Shown: one piece after another, positions 10,618 through 21,493 of the stretch
Layout of the letters: every line of letters begins with the position of its first letter
Position numbering within the stretch: position 1 is the stretch's first letter
Assembly (NCBI GenBank): GCA_963848045.1
Contig: CAWKCC010000001.1
Span: 124,001-188,000, forward strand
Direction: 5' to 3'
DNA from: CAVUAT01 sp963848045
Lineage (GTDB): Bacteria > Actinomycetota > Thermoleophilia > Solirubrobacterales > 70-9
Length of the DNA stretch: 64,000 nt
Made by a program: the position numbers and the translations under genes
The notes under the pieces: generated by a model
Told to the model about the DNA's origin: nothing
Seen by the model: only the letters and a program-made list of their open reading frames with translations
Databases searched by the model: none

Positions 10618-11334
10618 CTATCCGCCGGCAGCGCGCCCGCCGGCGGGCCCCCCGGCCAGCCGCTCGCTGGCGGCGCGCAGGGCCAGCTCGGGGTCGACCC
10701 CGAGCTCCCTGGAGCGCCGCACCGCCGCCAGCAGCAGCTCGCCCACCTCCCGCTCCGCCGCGTCTCGGGCGGCGGGGACGGATCCGGGGCCTCCCGGCCT
10801 GGCCGAGGCGTCCGAGCCGCCGGGATCGGTGCGCCGCAGCACCTTGCGGGCGTAAAGCAGTGAGGGCAGCGCCCGCGGGAGGTCAGCGAGCGGGTCGTCG
10901 CCCCGCCCCTCGACGTCGCGCTTGATCCGCTCCCACTGCTGGAGCACCTCGCCGCTCGTGGCCGCACCACCGCCCTCCGGCTGCTCGGGTAGGGAGGCCG
11001 AGGAGGCACCGCCCCGATCCTGGCCGAACACGTGCGGGTGCCGGCGGATCAGCTTCGCGGTGGCCGACTCGGCGACCGCGGCGAGATCGCCCTCGCCGCG
11101 CTCCTCGAGCAGCAGGGACAGGAAGACGACCTGGAAGAGCACATCGCCGAGCTCGTCGCGCATCGCGTCGAGGTCGTCGCGTGCGGCGGCGTCGGCGAGC
11201 TCGTAGGCCTCCTCGACGGTGTGCGGGACGATCGAGCGCGCGTCCTGCTCGCGGTCCCAGGGGCACTCGCGGCGCAGGCGCCGCGTGATCTCGTCGAGCC
11301 GCGCGAGCGCGGCCTGGGTCGCCTCGGCGCTCAT
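10618..11334 (-). CDS. mazG: MazG nucleoside triphosphate pyrophosphohydrolase
   Basis: 238 aa. Starts with the MazG signature LRRECPWDREQDARSI, then EEAYELADAA and the metal-binding ELGDVLFQVVF segment, followed by a second, weaker half with RRHPHVFG. MazG hydrolyses (d)NTPs to NMP and pyrophosphate and can clear aberrant nucleotides and modulate ppGpp. The middle contains a low-complexity Gly/Ser/Ala linker (about residues 110-135) and the C-terminal half ends Gly/Ala-rich. The next gene, eno, follows at 15 nt. Confidence 0.92.
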   Translation of the reverse strand: MSAEATQAALARLDEITRRLRRECPWDREQDARSIVPHTVEEAYELADAAARDDLDAMRDELGDVLFQVVFLSLLLEERGEGDLAAVAESATAKLIRRHPHVFGQDRGGASSASLPEQPEGGGAATSGEVLQQWERIKRDVEGRGDDPLADLPRALPSLLYARKVLRRTDPGGSDASARPGGPGSVPAARDAAEREVGELLLAAVRRSRELGVDPELALRAASERLAGGPAGGRAAGG

Positions 11335-11373
11335 CGGCTCTGAGACCCGGCCGGCGGCTGCCGCTCAGCCGCC

Positions 11374-12420
11374 CTACGGGGCGCCCTGAGGCGCGCCCTG
11401 GGGGGCGCCCTGAGGCGCGCCCTGCGGGGCGCCCTGAGGCGCGCCTTGCGGGGCGCCGCCCGGGACGGAGCCCGGCGGCAGGGCGGGTGGCGCCGCAGCA
11501 TCCTCGCCCGGGGGATGGGGCCGCTGCGGCTGGCCGGCGGCCGGGATGAAGGGAAGGAAGGAGCCCGGAGCGCCCGGGCTGGTGGATAGCACCGGCGGCG
11601 GGCAGCCCGTCTGCTCGAGCTGGGCCTTCTGCTGGTCCTCGGGCAAGGTCGGGTCGGGGCAGGGCTCGGCCTCGACGGTGAAGTTGTCGCAGCGCGCGCC
11701 GGTGACGTCCGCAGCGCAGACGGTGAGCGAGGTCCAGTAGTCGCGGTAGTCGGCGAGGAAAGCGGCGAAGGCGTCCTGCTGAAGCGTGCTCGTCAGCTGC
11801 TGGTCGATCTGGCTGCGGGCGTCCTCGAAGGAGGTCTCCGGGAACTGCTCCTTGTTGGCGTCGTAGAAGTCCCTTGCCTGCTGCTCGGTGGGCGCGCCGA
11901 CGTCCGCGGTGATCTGCTCCTGGATCTTGGTGCTCAGCACCTGCAGCCTGACGCGCTGGTCGATGTCCTCCTGGGTGAAGCCGGACATCTCCAGGAAGTC
12001 CCGGTACTCCTTCTCGGTCTCGAAGTTCTGCTTCTTGGTCTGCTCGAACTCCTGCTTGACCTCGCGATCAGAGGCCTCGATCCCGCGATCGGCGGCCTCG
12101 CCCGTGATCCAGGCGGCGTCCAGGACCTGGTTGAGCGCCTGGTCGCGGAGCGCCTGGTACTGCGGGTCGTCCTCGGCCGGGACCTTCTGCTGCCCCTGGC
12201 TCTTGGCCGCCTGCAGCAACGCGGCGTCGAAGGCCTCCCGGCTGATCTCGTTGCCGTCGACGACGGCCACCGCGTCGTCGGGAACGTCGGCCTGCCCGAT
12301 GTCGGTGGTCAGCGCGATCAGCGCGACCAGCGCGATAAACACAACTGCGAAGCCGATGGCGACCGTCCGCCTGTCGTCCCCGCCCGCGCTGCTCTTGTTC
12401 CCGCTCTTGGCGCTGCTCAT
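11374..12420 (-). CDS. SurA-N-type membrane-anchored chaperone/foldase-like protein
   Basis: 348 aa. Cytoplasmic Ser/Lys-rich start, one TM anchor (about 20-40), then an extracytoplasmic SurA N-terminal-type helical domain beginning VAVVDGNEISREAFDAALL and running to about residue 220. I see no clear parvulin rotamase domain; the segment after PTEQQARDFYDANKEQFPE is short and lacks it. Thus a periplasmic-type chaperone role is more likely than prolyl isomerization. The C-terminus (about 270-348) is Pro-rich and ends in about seven GAPQ tetrapeptide repeats. A TATGCT hexamer lies 9 nt before the ATG. Three Cys near 235-250 could form a disulfide. Confidence 0.75.
   Translation of the reverse strand: MSSAKSGNKSSAGGDDRRTVAIGFAVVFIALVALIALTTDIGQADVPDDAVAVVDGNEISREAFDAALLQAAKSQGQQKVPAEDDPQYQALRDQALNQVLDAAWITGEAADRGIEASDREVKQEFEQTKKQNFETEKEYRDFLEMSGFTQEDIDQRVRLQVLSTKIQEQITADVGAPTEQQARDFYDANKEQFPETSFEDARSQIDQQLTSTLQQDAFAAFLADYRDYWTSLTVCAADVTGARCDNFTVEAEPCPDPTLPEDQQKAQLEQTGCPPPVLSTSPGAPGSFLPFIPAAGQPQRPHPPGEDAAAPPALPPGSVPGGAPQGAPQGAPQGAPQGAPQGAPQGAP
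11377..11457. repeat. 12-bp tandem repeat encoding GAPQ units
   Basis: About seven 12-bp units alternate between a ggggcgccctga type and a ggcgcgccctgc type, so the higher-order period is 24 bp. They encode the C-terminal GAPQ repeats of the SurA-like protein. Such arrays expand and contract by slippage, so the copy number may vary between strains. Confidence 0.85.
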
Positions 12421-12429
12421 CAGGGCGGC

Positions 12430-12435
12430 AGCATA
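12430..12435 (-). promoter_or_regulatory. Candidate -10 box (TATGCT) of the SurA-like gene
   Basis: On the minus strand TATGCT is followed by 9 nt and then the ATG at 12420. The spacing would give a leaderless or nearly leaderless mRNA. No strong ribosome binding site is seen. Confidence 0.4.
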
Positions 12436-12439
12436 GCCA

Positions 12440-12465
12440 CCCCGCTAAGCGGGCGCTAAGCGGGG
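12440..12465 (-). terminator. Weak terminator-like hairpin downstream of mfd
   Basis: Seven-bp stem (ccccgct/agcgggg) with a 12-nt loop, 5 nt after the mfd stop on the minus strand, in a 49-nt gap that also contains two copies of gctaagcggg. There is no T-tract, so termination is a guess. Confidence 0.35.
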
Positions 12466-12469
12466 CGGC

Positions 12470-15901
<3,432 letters not shown>

Positions 15902-15913
15902 CGGGGCATGACG

Positions 15914-15940
15914 AGCGGCCGGATCGGCGATCCGGCCGCT
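15914..15940. promoter_or_regulatory. Perfect 12-bp inverted repeat just upstream of mfd
   Basis: Arms agcggccggatc and gatccggccgct are perfect reverse complements around a 3-nt spacer, 12 nt upstream of the mfd ATG. On RNA it would hide the translation start region; on DNA it could be an operator. No regulator for it is evident in the window. Confidence 0.45.
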
Positions 15941-15991
15941 GCGGGGGGCACGGGCCCGCCCGGGCTCGATCCTAGCGGGGGGCCCTTGTGC

Positions 15992-16027
15992 GAAGGCGGC
16001 GGCGCGCCTTATGCGCCGACCGCCTTC
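15992..16027 (-). terminator. Terminator-like hairpin downstream of the crotonase gene
   Basis: Stem of 8 + 6 bp (gaaggcgg, cggcgc with one bulged base) and a 7-nt loop, starting 18 nt after the stop codon of the minus-strand crotonase gene. There is no clear U-tract; this is common in high-GC genomes. Confidence 0.45.
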
Positions 16028-16045
16028 AGCGCCCCCCGGCAGCGA

Positions 16046-16771
16046 TCACTGCCGCGCGTCGGGGAGCCCGGGGCCCGCGCGCTGCCACTCGACCTGGCCG
16101 CGGCCCTCCTCTGCCGAGCGCTCGATCACGCCGTCCCATTCCAGGAGCATCCGCTTGATGCGGGCCACCGACTCGGGCGGGTGAGTGGCGAGTTCGGCAG
16201 CCAACCCCAGCGCGGCCTCCTCGGTGCGCGCAGCCGGGGCGACCCGGTGCACGAGGCCCATGCGCAGCGCCTCGTCGGCGCTCACGTTGCGGGCGCTGAG
16301 CAGCAGGTACTTGGCGTTGGAGAGGCCGCAGAGCGTGACCAGCCGCGCCGGCCCGACCGGCACCCCCAGCGCGGCGCCGGGGAACCGCAGCCGCAGGTTG
16401 CCGCCCGCCACCCGCAAATCACAGGCGACCGCGATCTCGGCGCCGCCGCCGACGACCGATCCATGGCAGGCGGCGACGGTTGGCTTGGGGAACGCGGTGA
16501 GCTGGTCATAGAGGTCCGCGAACAGCTGCATGCGCCGCACCTTGCCCTCTTCGTCGAGCTCCTCCCGAACGTCGGCTCCCGCCGAGAGCGCGAGGTGGTC
16601 GTTGGAGGAGATCACGACGACGCGCACCGCGTCGTCGTCGCGGGCCGCGGCCAGATGACCCAGCAGCTCCTCGAGCATCTGCGTGTTGATCGCGTTGCGC
16701 GCCTGCTCCCGCTCCAGCCTCAGCAGCGCCACGCCATCGGTGACCGCGTAGCTGCTGAGCGGCTCTCTCAT
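16046..16771 (-). CDS. Enoyl-CoA hydratase/isomerase (crotonase) family protein, atypical active site
   Basis: 241 aa, crotonase fold. The oxyanion-hole loop SAGADV and GSVVGGGAEIAVACD are present; the Glu in GGGAEI matches the first catalytic Glu of enoyl-CoA hydratase (Glu144 of the rat enzyme). The second catalytic Glu, normally in a PEIxLG motif, is replaced: the sequence reads FPGAALGVPVG. A one-Glu crotonase would favour isomerase or other CoA-ester chemistry over hydration. The ATG overlaps the pth stop (ATGA, 16768-16771), so the gene is translationally coupled to pth, an unusual partner. Confidence 0.85.
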   Translation of the reverse strand: MREPLSSYAVTDGVALLRLEREQARNAINTQMLEELLGHLAAARDDDAVRVVVISSNDHLALSAGADVREELDEEGKVRRMQLFADLYDQLTAFPKPTVAACHGSVVGGGAEIAVACDLRVAGGNLRLRFPGAALGVPVGPARLVTLCGLSNAKYLLLSARNVSADEALRMGLVHRVAPAARTEEAALGLAAELATHPPESVARIKRMLLEWDGVIERSAEEGRGQVEWQRAGPGLPDARQ

Positions 16772-17334
16772 GCCCGCTCCTCCTCCGCCGCGGGCGTGGC
16801 GATCTCGGTGACCAGCCGTTCGGCCTCGTCGGCGGCGGCGGTGATCAGGGCCGCGACCTGGTCGGGCGGCTCTGAGAAGCGGCTCAGCACATGCGCCGAG
16901 ACGATCTCGGGGTCGGTGCTTTCGGGGCGGCCGACGCCGGCGCGCACCCGCCAGAAGTCCGGTCCGCCGAGCCCCGCGCCGAGGCTCTTGAGGCCGTTGT
17001 GCCCGCCGAGGCCGCCGCCGAGCTTGGAGCGCACCTCGCCGAAGGGCAGGTCGATCTCGTCGTGCAGCACGACGACGCGCTCGAGCGGAACTCCGAGCTC
17101 CCCTCGCGCAGGGCCCGCAGCGGAGCCCGAATCGTTCATGTAGGTCTGCGGCAGCAGAACGGCCACGCGCGGGCCTCCCGGGCCGGTGCGGCCCGCGGTG
17201 ATCAGGCCGCCGTAGCGCTTGCGCGCCTTGGGCAGCTCCCAGCGCCGTGAGAGCTCCTCGCCGATCTCGAAGCCGATGTTGTGCCGGGTCGCCGCGTAGC
17301 GAGAGCCGGGATTGCCGAGCGCGATCACGAGCAC
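16768..17334 (-). CDS. pth: Peptidyl-tRNA hydrolase
   Basis: Pth recycles peptidyl-tRNA by cleaving the ester bond. The family N-terminus LVIALGNPGSRYAATRHNIG contains the catalytic His in RHNIG and the Asn of GNPG; the substrate-binding motifs YMNDSG and HDEIDLPFGEVRSKLGGGLGGHNGLKS follow. I chose GTG at 17334 (188 aa) because it begins exactly where the family does. An in-frame ATG at 17430 would add 32 Arg/Ser/Gly-rich residues and overlap rplY by 20 nt. Order rplY-pth is the classic actinobacterial arrangement. Confidence 0.93.
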   Translation of the reverse strand: MLVIALGNPGSRYAATRHNIGFEIGEELSRRWELPKARKRYGGLITAGRTGPGGPRVAVLLPQTYMNDSGSAAGPARGELGVPLERVVVLHDEIDLPFGEVRSKLGGGLGGHNGLKSLGAGLGGPDFWRVRAGVGRPESTDPEIVSAHVLSRFSEPPDQVAALITAAADEAERLVTEIATPAAEEERA

Positions 17335-17410
17335 GTCGGCGCGGCCACCCTGGTGCTCGCCCTCGCCGCTGGAGCCCCGCCCAGAGCGGCGGCGAAACCG
17401 CGACAACGCC

Positions 17411-18127
17411 CTACTCGCCGCCGCCCTCATCGTCGCCACCACCGTCACCCTCGCCCTCGGCGGCCGCCTCGCCCTCGGCGCCCTCCTCGCCCTCGATCGG
17501 CTCGCCCTCCTCGCCGACCAGCTCGGCCTCCTCCTCGAGGCCGGGCTCGGGCTCCTCCTCGACCCTCGGCGGGCTGAGGGTGGCGACCGTGATCTCCGAG
17601 AGGTCGTCGACCATGAACTTGACGCCGCTCGGCGCCGCAACGGACTCGAGCGAGAGGGTGTCGTTGATCTCCATCGCGGAGACATCGACGGTGAGTCGCT
17701 CGGGAATCTCGGTGGGCAGCGCCTCGACCGTGACCTCTCGGGTGACGTGCTCGAGCACGCCGCCCTCGCGCACTCCGGGCGCCTGTTCCGTTCCCTCGAG
17801 CTCGATCGCCACCTCGGACTCGATGGCCTCGTCCAGCCGCACCTCGAGGCAGTCGAGGTGCACGATCTCGCCCCGGAGCGGATGCTGCTGCTGCTCCTTG
17901 ATCACCACGGGCACCGACTTGGAGCCATCGATCTGCAGGTCGAGCAGCGTGTGGCCCTCGCCCAGCAGAATGCGAAGCTCGCGCTCGGAGACCTGGAAGG
18001 GGCGAGCCTCGCCCCCCTGGCCGTAGACGACGCCCGGCACCAGGCCCTCACGCCGCAGCCTGCGGCTCGCACGCGAGCCGAAGTTCTCGCGCTCGGATAC
18101 GTTGAGTGTCGCTCTGTCGGAAGCCAT
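17411..18127 (-). CDS. rplY: 50S ribosomal protein L25/general stress protein Ctc
   Basis: 238 aa, the long two-domain (CTC/TL5) form: N-terminal 5S-rRNA-binding L25 domain (about 1-95, RRLRREGLVPGVVYGQGGE), then the beta-barrel C-domain (about 96-185). A very acidic Glu/Gly/Ala-rich tail (about 190-238) follows. ATG at 18127 was chosen because MASDRATLNVSERE matches the family start; upstream open frame shows no homology. The tail-encoding end overlaps only the alternative pth start. Confidence 0.93.
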   Translation of the reverse strand: MASDRATLNVSERENFGSRASRRLRREGLVPGVVYGQGGEARPFQVSERELRILLGEGHTLLDLQIDGSKSVPVVIKEQQQHPLRGEIVHLDCLEVRLDEAIESEVAIELEGTEQAPGVREGGVLEHVTREVTVEALPTEIPERLTVDVSAMEINDTLSLESVAAPSGVKFMVDDLSEITVATLSPPRVEEEPEPGLEEEAELVGEEGEPIEGEEGAEGEAAAEGEGDGGGDDEGGGE

Positions 18128-18206
18128 TTTTTGAGCAGAGATGACGACCGCGGCCGCCGGTTTGCCAAGGTGCTTGGTGAGCCAGGATAGAAAATGTGCC
18201 CAACCC

Positions 18207-19805
18207 ATGGCCAGCGACCCCGAGAAGAGAAGCCAAGACCACGTTCCCGAGCAGGGCTCCGAGCGCTGGGGCCTCGAGGTCCCCTGGCTCGACAAGCACC
18301 CCCTCGCGGGGACCGGGGGCGCGGAGACGGAGGGGGATCCCGACGCCGAGGGCGCGGAGGCCGGCGAGGAGGCCGATGGGGATGAGGCGGGACGGATTCC
18401 CACAACCAGGGTCGGCCGCTCGGCCAAGCTCGGCGCGGCGGTAGGGGGTCAGGCCACCCGGTACGCGGGCACGGCCGCGGCGAACATCGGCCGCTCCGAG
18501 GAGCGCAGGCAGGAGAAGCTGGAATCGCGCCACCTCGAGTCGGCCATGAAGATGGCCTCCGTGCTCGGCGAGATGAAGGGCGCCGCGATGAAGATCGGCC
18601 AGATGGCCTCGTTCATAGACATCGACCTGCTGCCGCCCGAATACCGCGAGATCTATCAGGAGCAGCTGGCCAAGCTGCGCGCCGAGGCGCCGCCGATGCC
18701 GTGGGAGATGGTGCAGGCAGTCCTCGAGGCCGAGTACGAGGGGGAGCCGCTGGACCGGATGTTCGCGCGCTTCGACAGGGAGGCGATCGCCGCCGCCTCG
18801 ATCGGGCAGGTGCATCGGGCCACGCTGCACGACGGCAGCGTCGTGGCCGTCAAGATTCAATACCCGGGGGTCGCCGAGGCGCTCGAGGCGGACATGGCCA
18901 ACGCGGGCGTCCTGGTGCGGCTCGCGAAGGCGCTGGCGCCCGGCCTGGACGCGAAGGCGATCGCCGGGGAGATCCGCGAGCGCGTGCTGGAGGAGCTCGA
19001 TTACGAGTTCGAGGCGCAGAATCAGCGCGCCTTCGCGCGCGCCTACGACGGGCATCCGTTCATCTACGTGCCCAAGGTCCACGCCCGGCTCTCGCGCCGG
19101 CGGGTGCTGGTCAGCGACTTCGTCGAGGGCCATGGCTTCGAGCGGGTCAAGAGCCTGCCCCAGGAGGATCGCGACATCTTCGGTGAGATCGTCTTCCGCT
19201 TCTGCTTCGGCTCCATCCACCACCTGCGGCACTTCAACGCCGACACCCATCCGGGCAACTACCTGCTGATGAACGACGGCCGCGTCGCCTTTCTCGACTT
19301 CGGCATGACCAAGCGGCTGAGCGAGGCCCAGGTCACACTCGAGCGCCGCGCGGTCGATGCGGCCACGCGCGATGACCCCGACGGCCTGCTCGAGGCGCTC
19401 GACGATCTCGGCTTCCTGCCCAACCCGAGGAGGATCGACGCCGAGCGGCTGATGGAGCACGTCCGCTTCGTCGGCGGCTGGTACCTGGAGGACGGTGAGC
19501 TCGAGATCACCTCGAAGCGGGTGATGAAGATGATCGAGGTCACCTCCGACCCGCGCTCGGAGTTCTTCGACATGGTCCGCAAGGAGGCGCTGCCCGCCGA
19601 CGAGCTGATGGGCAGGCGCATGGAGACGGGGCTGCTCGCCGTGCTCGCGCAGCTCCGAGCCACCGCAAACTGGCACCGGATCATGCGGGAGTTCGTATAC
19701 GGCGATCCGCCCTCGACCGTGTTGGGCGAGGCCGACTGGCGCTATTTCGCGAACAGGGCCGCCGGCCCGATCCGGAGGACCGGCTCCCCGACCGGCTCTG
19801 CCTAG
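18207..19805 (+). CDS. ABC1/AarF/UbiB-family atypical kinase
   Basis: 532 aa from ATG 18207 (MASDPEKRS). The N-terminus (1-85) is acidic and low-complexity. The kinase-like core has the ABC1 signature AAMKIGQMAS, the Ala-rich loop AAASIGQVH replacing a Gly-rich loop, VAVKIQYPG with the nucleotide-binding Lys, the catalytic FNADTHPGNYL and the metal-binding FLDFGMTK. ABC1 proteins act on isoprenoid lipids (ubiquinone, menaquinone or other lipids) as ATPases or kinases. No quinone genes are adjacent. The stop shares CTAG with the convergent GDPD gene. Confidence 0.9.
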   Translation: MASDPEKRSQDHVPEQGSERWGLEVPWLDKHPLAGTGGAETEGDPDAEGAEAGEEADGDEAGRIPTTRVGRSAKLGAAVGGQATRYAGTAAANIGRSEERRQEKLESRHLESAMKMASVLGEMKGAAMKIGQMASFIDIDLLPPEYREIYQEQLAKLRAEAPPMPWEMVQAVLEAEYEGEPLDRMFARFDREAIAAASIGQVHRATLHDGSVVAVKIQYPGVAEALEADMANAGVLVRLAKALAPGLDAKAIAGEIRERVLEELDYEFEAQNQRAFARAYDGHPFIYVPKVHARLSRRRVLVSDFVEGHGFERVKSLPQEDRDIFGEIVFRFCFGSIHHLRHFNADTHPGNYLLMNDGRVAFLDFGMTKRLSEAQVTLERRAVDAATRDDPDGLLEALDDLGFLPNPRRIDAERLMEHVRFVGGWYLEDGELEITSKRVMKMIEVTSDPRSEFFDMVRKEALPADELMGRRMETGLLAVLAQLRATANWHRIMREFVYGDPPSTVLGEADWRYFANRAAGPIRRTGSPTGSA

Positions 19806-20665
19806 CCCGAGGCGGGCCTGGCGCCCTCGTCCTGCCCGGAGGCACCCTGATGGTCGGAGCCGTCGGAGTCCTCGGAGGGGTCGGGCTCGGCTGCGCTGCT
19901 TGCCGCAGCGGCGGCGACCTCCTCCGCCTCGGCGAACAACCGCGGATCGTTGCTGACGATGCCGCCGATGCCGTGTCCGATCAGCTCCAGCATGCGATCG
20001 AGGTCGTCGACCGTCCAGGCGATCAGCTCGACGCCCGCGTTCTGCGCGGCCTCGACGGCCTTCGGGCTGATCACGTGGTGATAGGCCCAGACGGCGCTGA
20101 GGCCCAGCTCCTCGGCGCGCTCGCCGATCGAGCCGGGGAACTGGCGGCGCATCAGCGCGAGGCCTCCGATCACCGCCGGCCGCAGCCAGCTCTGGCTGGT
20201 CCAGTCGCGGCGCGTCTTCGGATAGGTCCACCCCAGCCGCAGATCGGGCTCGAACCGGCGCAGCTTGACGAGGCTCTCCACCTCCATCGTCGAGACCATC
20301 GCCCTGTCGAGCAGGCCCCGCCCCGAGAGAGCGCCCGCCAGCTCGGCCTCGCGCCCCGGCAGCTTCAGGTCACAGTCGATCTCGACCCGGTCGAGCGGCG
20401 GCTCGCAGAAGGCATCGAGTGCCTCGCTCAGATCCAGCGCCCGGCGGGAGCGTAGGTCCTCGTAGTCGTGCGCGACCACCAGGCGCCCGTCGGCGTTGCG
20501 AAGCACGTCGAACTCGATCATGTCCACGCCGGCCGCCACGGCCGCCTCGAAGCTCTCGACCGTGTTTCCCTCGACGATCGTGTGGGCGCCCTTGTGCCCG
20601 ACACGCCTGTAGGCGGAGTCCCCCGACTGCAGGCTTTTCGTGCTCTGCACGGAGTCGCTGGCCAT
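19802..20665 (-). CDS. Glycerophosphodiester phosphodiesterase family protein
   Basis: 287 aa, TIM-barrel GDPD domain: RVGHKGAHTIVEGNTVESFEAA holds the catalytic His and the Glu-Asn-Thr motif, FDVLRNADGRLVVAHD the second His and metal ligands, and DCDLKLPG a further acidic ligand. Hydrolyses glycerophosphodiesters to glycerol-3-phosphate and an alcohol. No signal peptide, so probably cytosolic. The C-terminus after residue 255 is a disordered acidic tail. TAGCCT lies 6 nt upstream of the ATG. Confidence 0.9.
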   Translation of the reverse strand: MASDSVQSTKSLQSGDSAYRRVGHKGAHTIVEGNTVESFEAAVAAGVDMIEFDVLRNADGRLVVAHDYEDLRSRRALDLSEALDAFCEPPLDRVEIDCDLKLPGREAELAGALSGRGLLDRAMVSTMEVESLVKLRRFEPDLRLGWTYPKTRRDWTSQSWLRPAVIGGLALMRRQFPGSIGERAEELGLSAVWAYHHVISPKAVEAAQNAGVELIAWTVDDLDRMLELIGHGIGGIVSNDPRLFAEAEEVAAAAASSAAEPDPSEDSDGSDHQGASGQDEGARPASG

Positions 20666-20671
20666 TGACGC

Positions 20672-20677
20672 AGGCTA
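20672..20677 (-). promoter_or_regulatory. Candidate -10 box (TAGCCT) of the GDPD gene
   Basis: Minus-strand TAGCCT, then 6 nt (gcgtca), then ATG at 20665. No ribosome binding site is seen, which fits leaderless transcription. Confidence 0.4.
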
Positions 20678-20728
20678 GCCAGTCAGCCTCACCGGGGGTG
20701 CGGCGCCGGGTGTTAGGTTGGGGCTGCC

Positions 20729-21112
20729 CTGCCCCGCCGGACACTGACAGCGCTCGCCCTGATCACCGCGCTCGTGGTCGCCGCGGGCTGCGGCGAATCT
20801 GATCGGGAACAGGCCCGCGAGGTCGTCCAGGATTACATCGAGGGCCGCAACGACGGTGACTTCGATCGGGTTTGCTCCGCGCTATCGGACGGTTTCAAGC
20901 AGGAGCTCGGCACCCCCGACTGCCCGGCCTTTCTCGCGGAGCAGACCTCGGGAGCCGACGCGGCCGAGGAGCTGGAGCTGGTCGACGTCAGGGTCAACGA
21001 CGACCGCGGCACCGCCGACATCGACGTCGCCCGCGAGTCCCAGGGCCCCAGCCGGATCGGCGTCGTCCTCGGGCGCGAGGACGGCGAGTGGCGCATCACC
21101 GCCTTGCAGTAG
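20729..21112 (+). CDS. Small lipoprotein, NTF2-like
   Basis: Reading from CTG at 20729 gives 127 aa with a textbook lipoprotein signal: PRRTLTALALITALVVAAGC, lipobox VAAGC with Cys21. The first canonical start (GTG 20774) would begin inside this signal and destroy it; an in-frame stop lies at 20714, and no ATG, GTG or TTG falls between. So either CTG initiates or the true start is disrupted. The mature part (REVVQDYIEGRNDGDFDRVC...) has the helix-then-sheet pattern of NTF2-like/DUF4878 lipoproteins. Function is unknown. Confidence 0.6.
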   Translation: MPRRTLTALALITALVVAAGCGESDREQAREVVQDYIEGRNDGDFDRVCSALSDGFKQELGTPDCPAFLAEQTSGADAAEELELVDVRVNDDRGTADIDVARESQGPSRIGVVLGREDGEWRITALQ

Positions 21113-21211
21113 CGGCAGCGGAGCCTCTCATCCCCCGCGCCCGCGTCGCCGGCCTGCATCCTCGTAGGGCCAAAGCCGAGGAGATGCGCGTGGATGCTGG
21201 AGGGAAGTGGG

Positions 21212-21442
21212 TCAGTCCTCGACGTCCGCCGCGGCGAGGACGCGATAGCCGATCACCAGACCGAGGACCACCACCAGAAACAGGGCCAGCAGCCCGACGA
21301 AGGGCCCGATCAAGGCGAACGCCGCCACGATCACGACCAAGGAGACGAGGAGGCCGAGGACCAACGGGATGCCGATCAGGTCGGAGTCGGGCGGAGGCAC
21401 CCACCGGGAGCTCTTTTGATTCTTTTCGGGCGTGCCCTCCAT
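21212..21442 (-). CDS. Small two-helix membrane protein
   Basis: 76 aa: a hydrophilic N-terminus (MEGTPEKNQKSSRW) followed by two closely spaced hydrophobic segments (about 23-45 and 48-70), ending in ADVED. I do not recognise a family; similar small TM proteins of unknown role are common in actinobacteria. It stands alone between a lipoprotein gene and a frameshifted secreted-protein gene. Confidence 0.6.
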   Translation of the reverse strand: MEGTPEKNQKSSRWVPPPDSDLIGIPLVLGLLVSLVVIVAAFALIGPFVGLLALFLVVVLGLVIGYRVLAAADVED

Positions 21443-21493
21443 CGGGGGAGCCAGCCTACAGGCTGCACTCGTCCCGCACGACCGGGGCGGGTA

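Noticed and set aside
17335..17685. Extended N-terminus of peptidyl-tRNA hydrolase
   Set aside because: The extra Ser/Arg-rich residues come from the overlapping rplY frame and are absent in the family.
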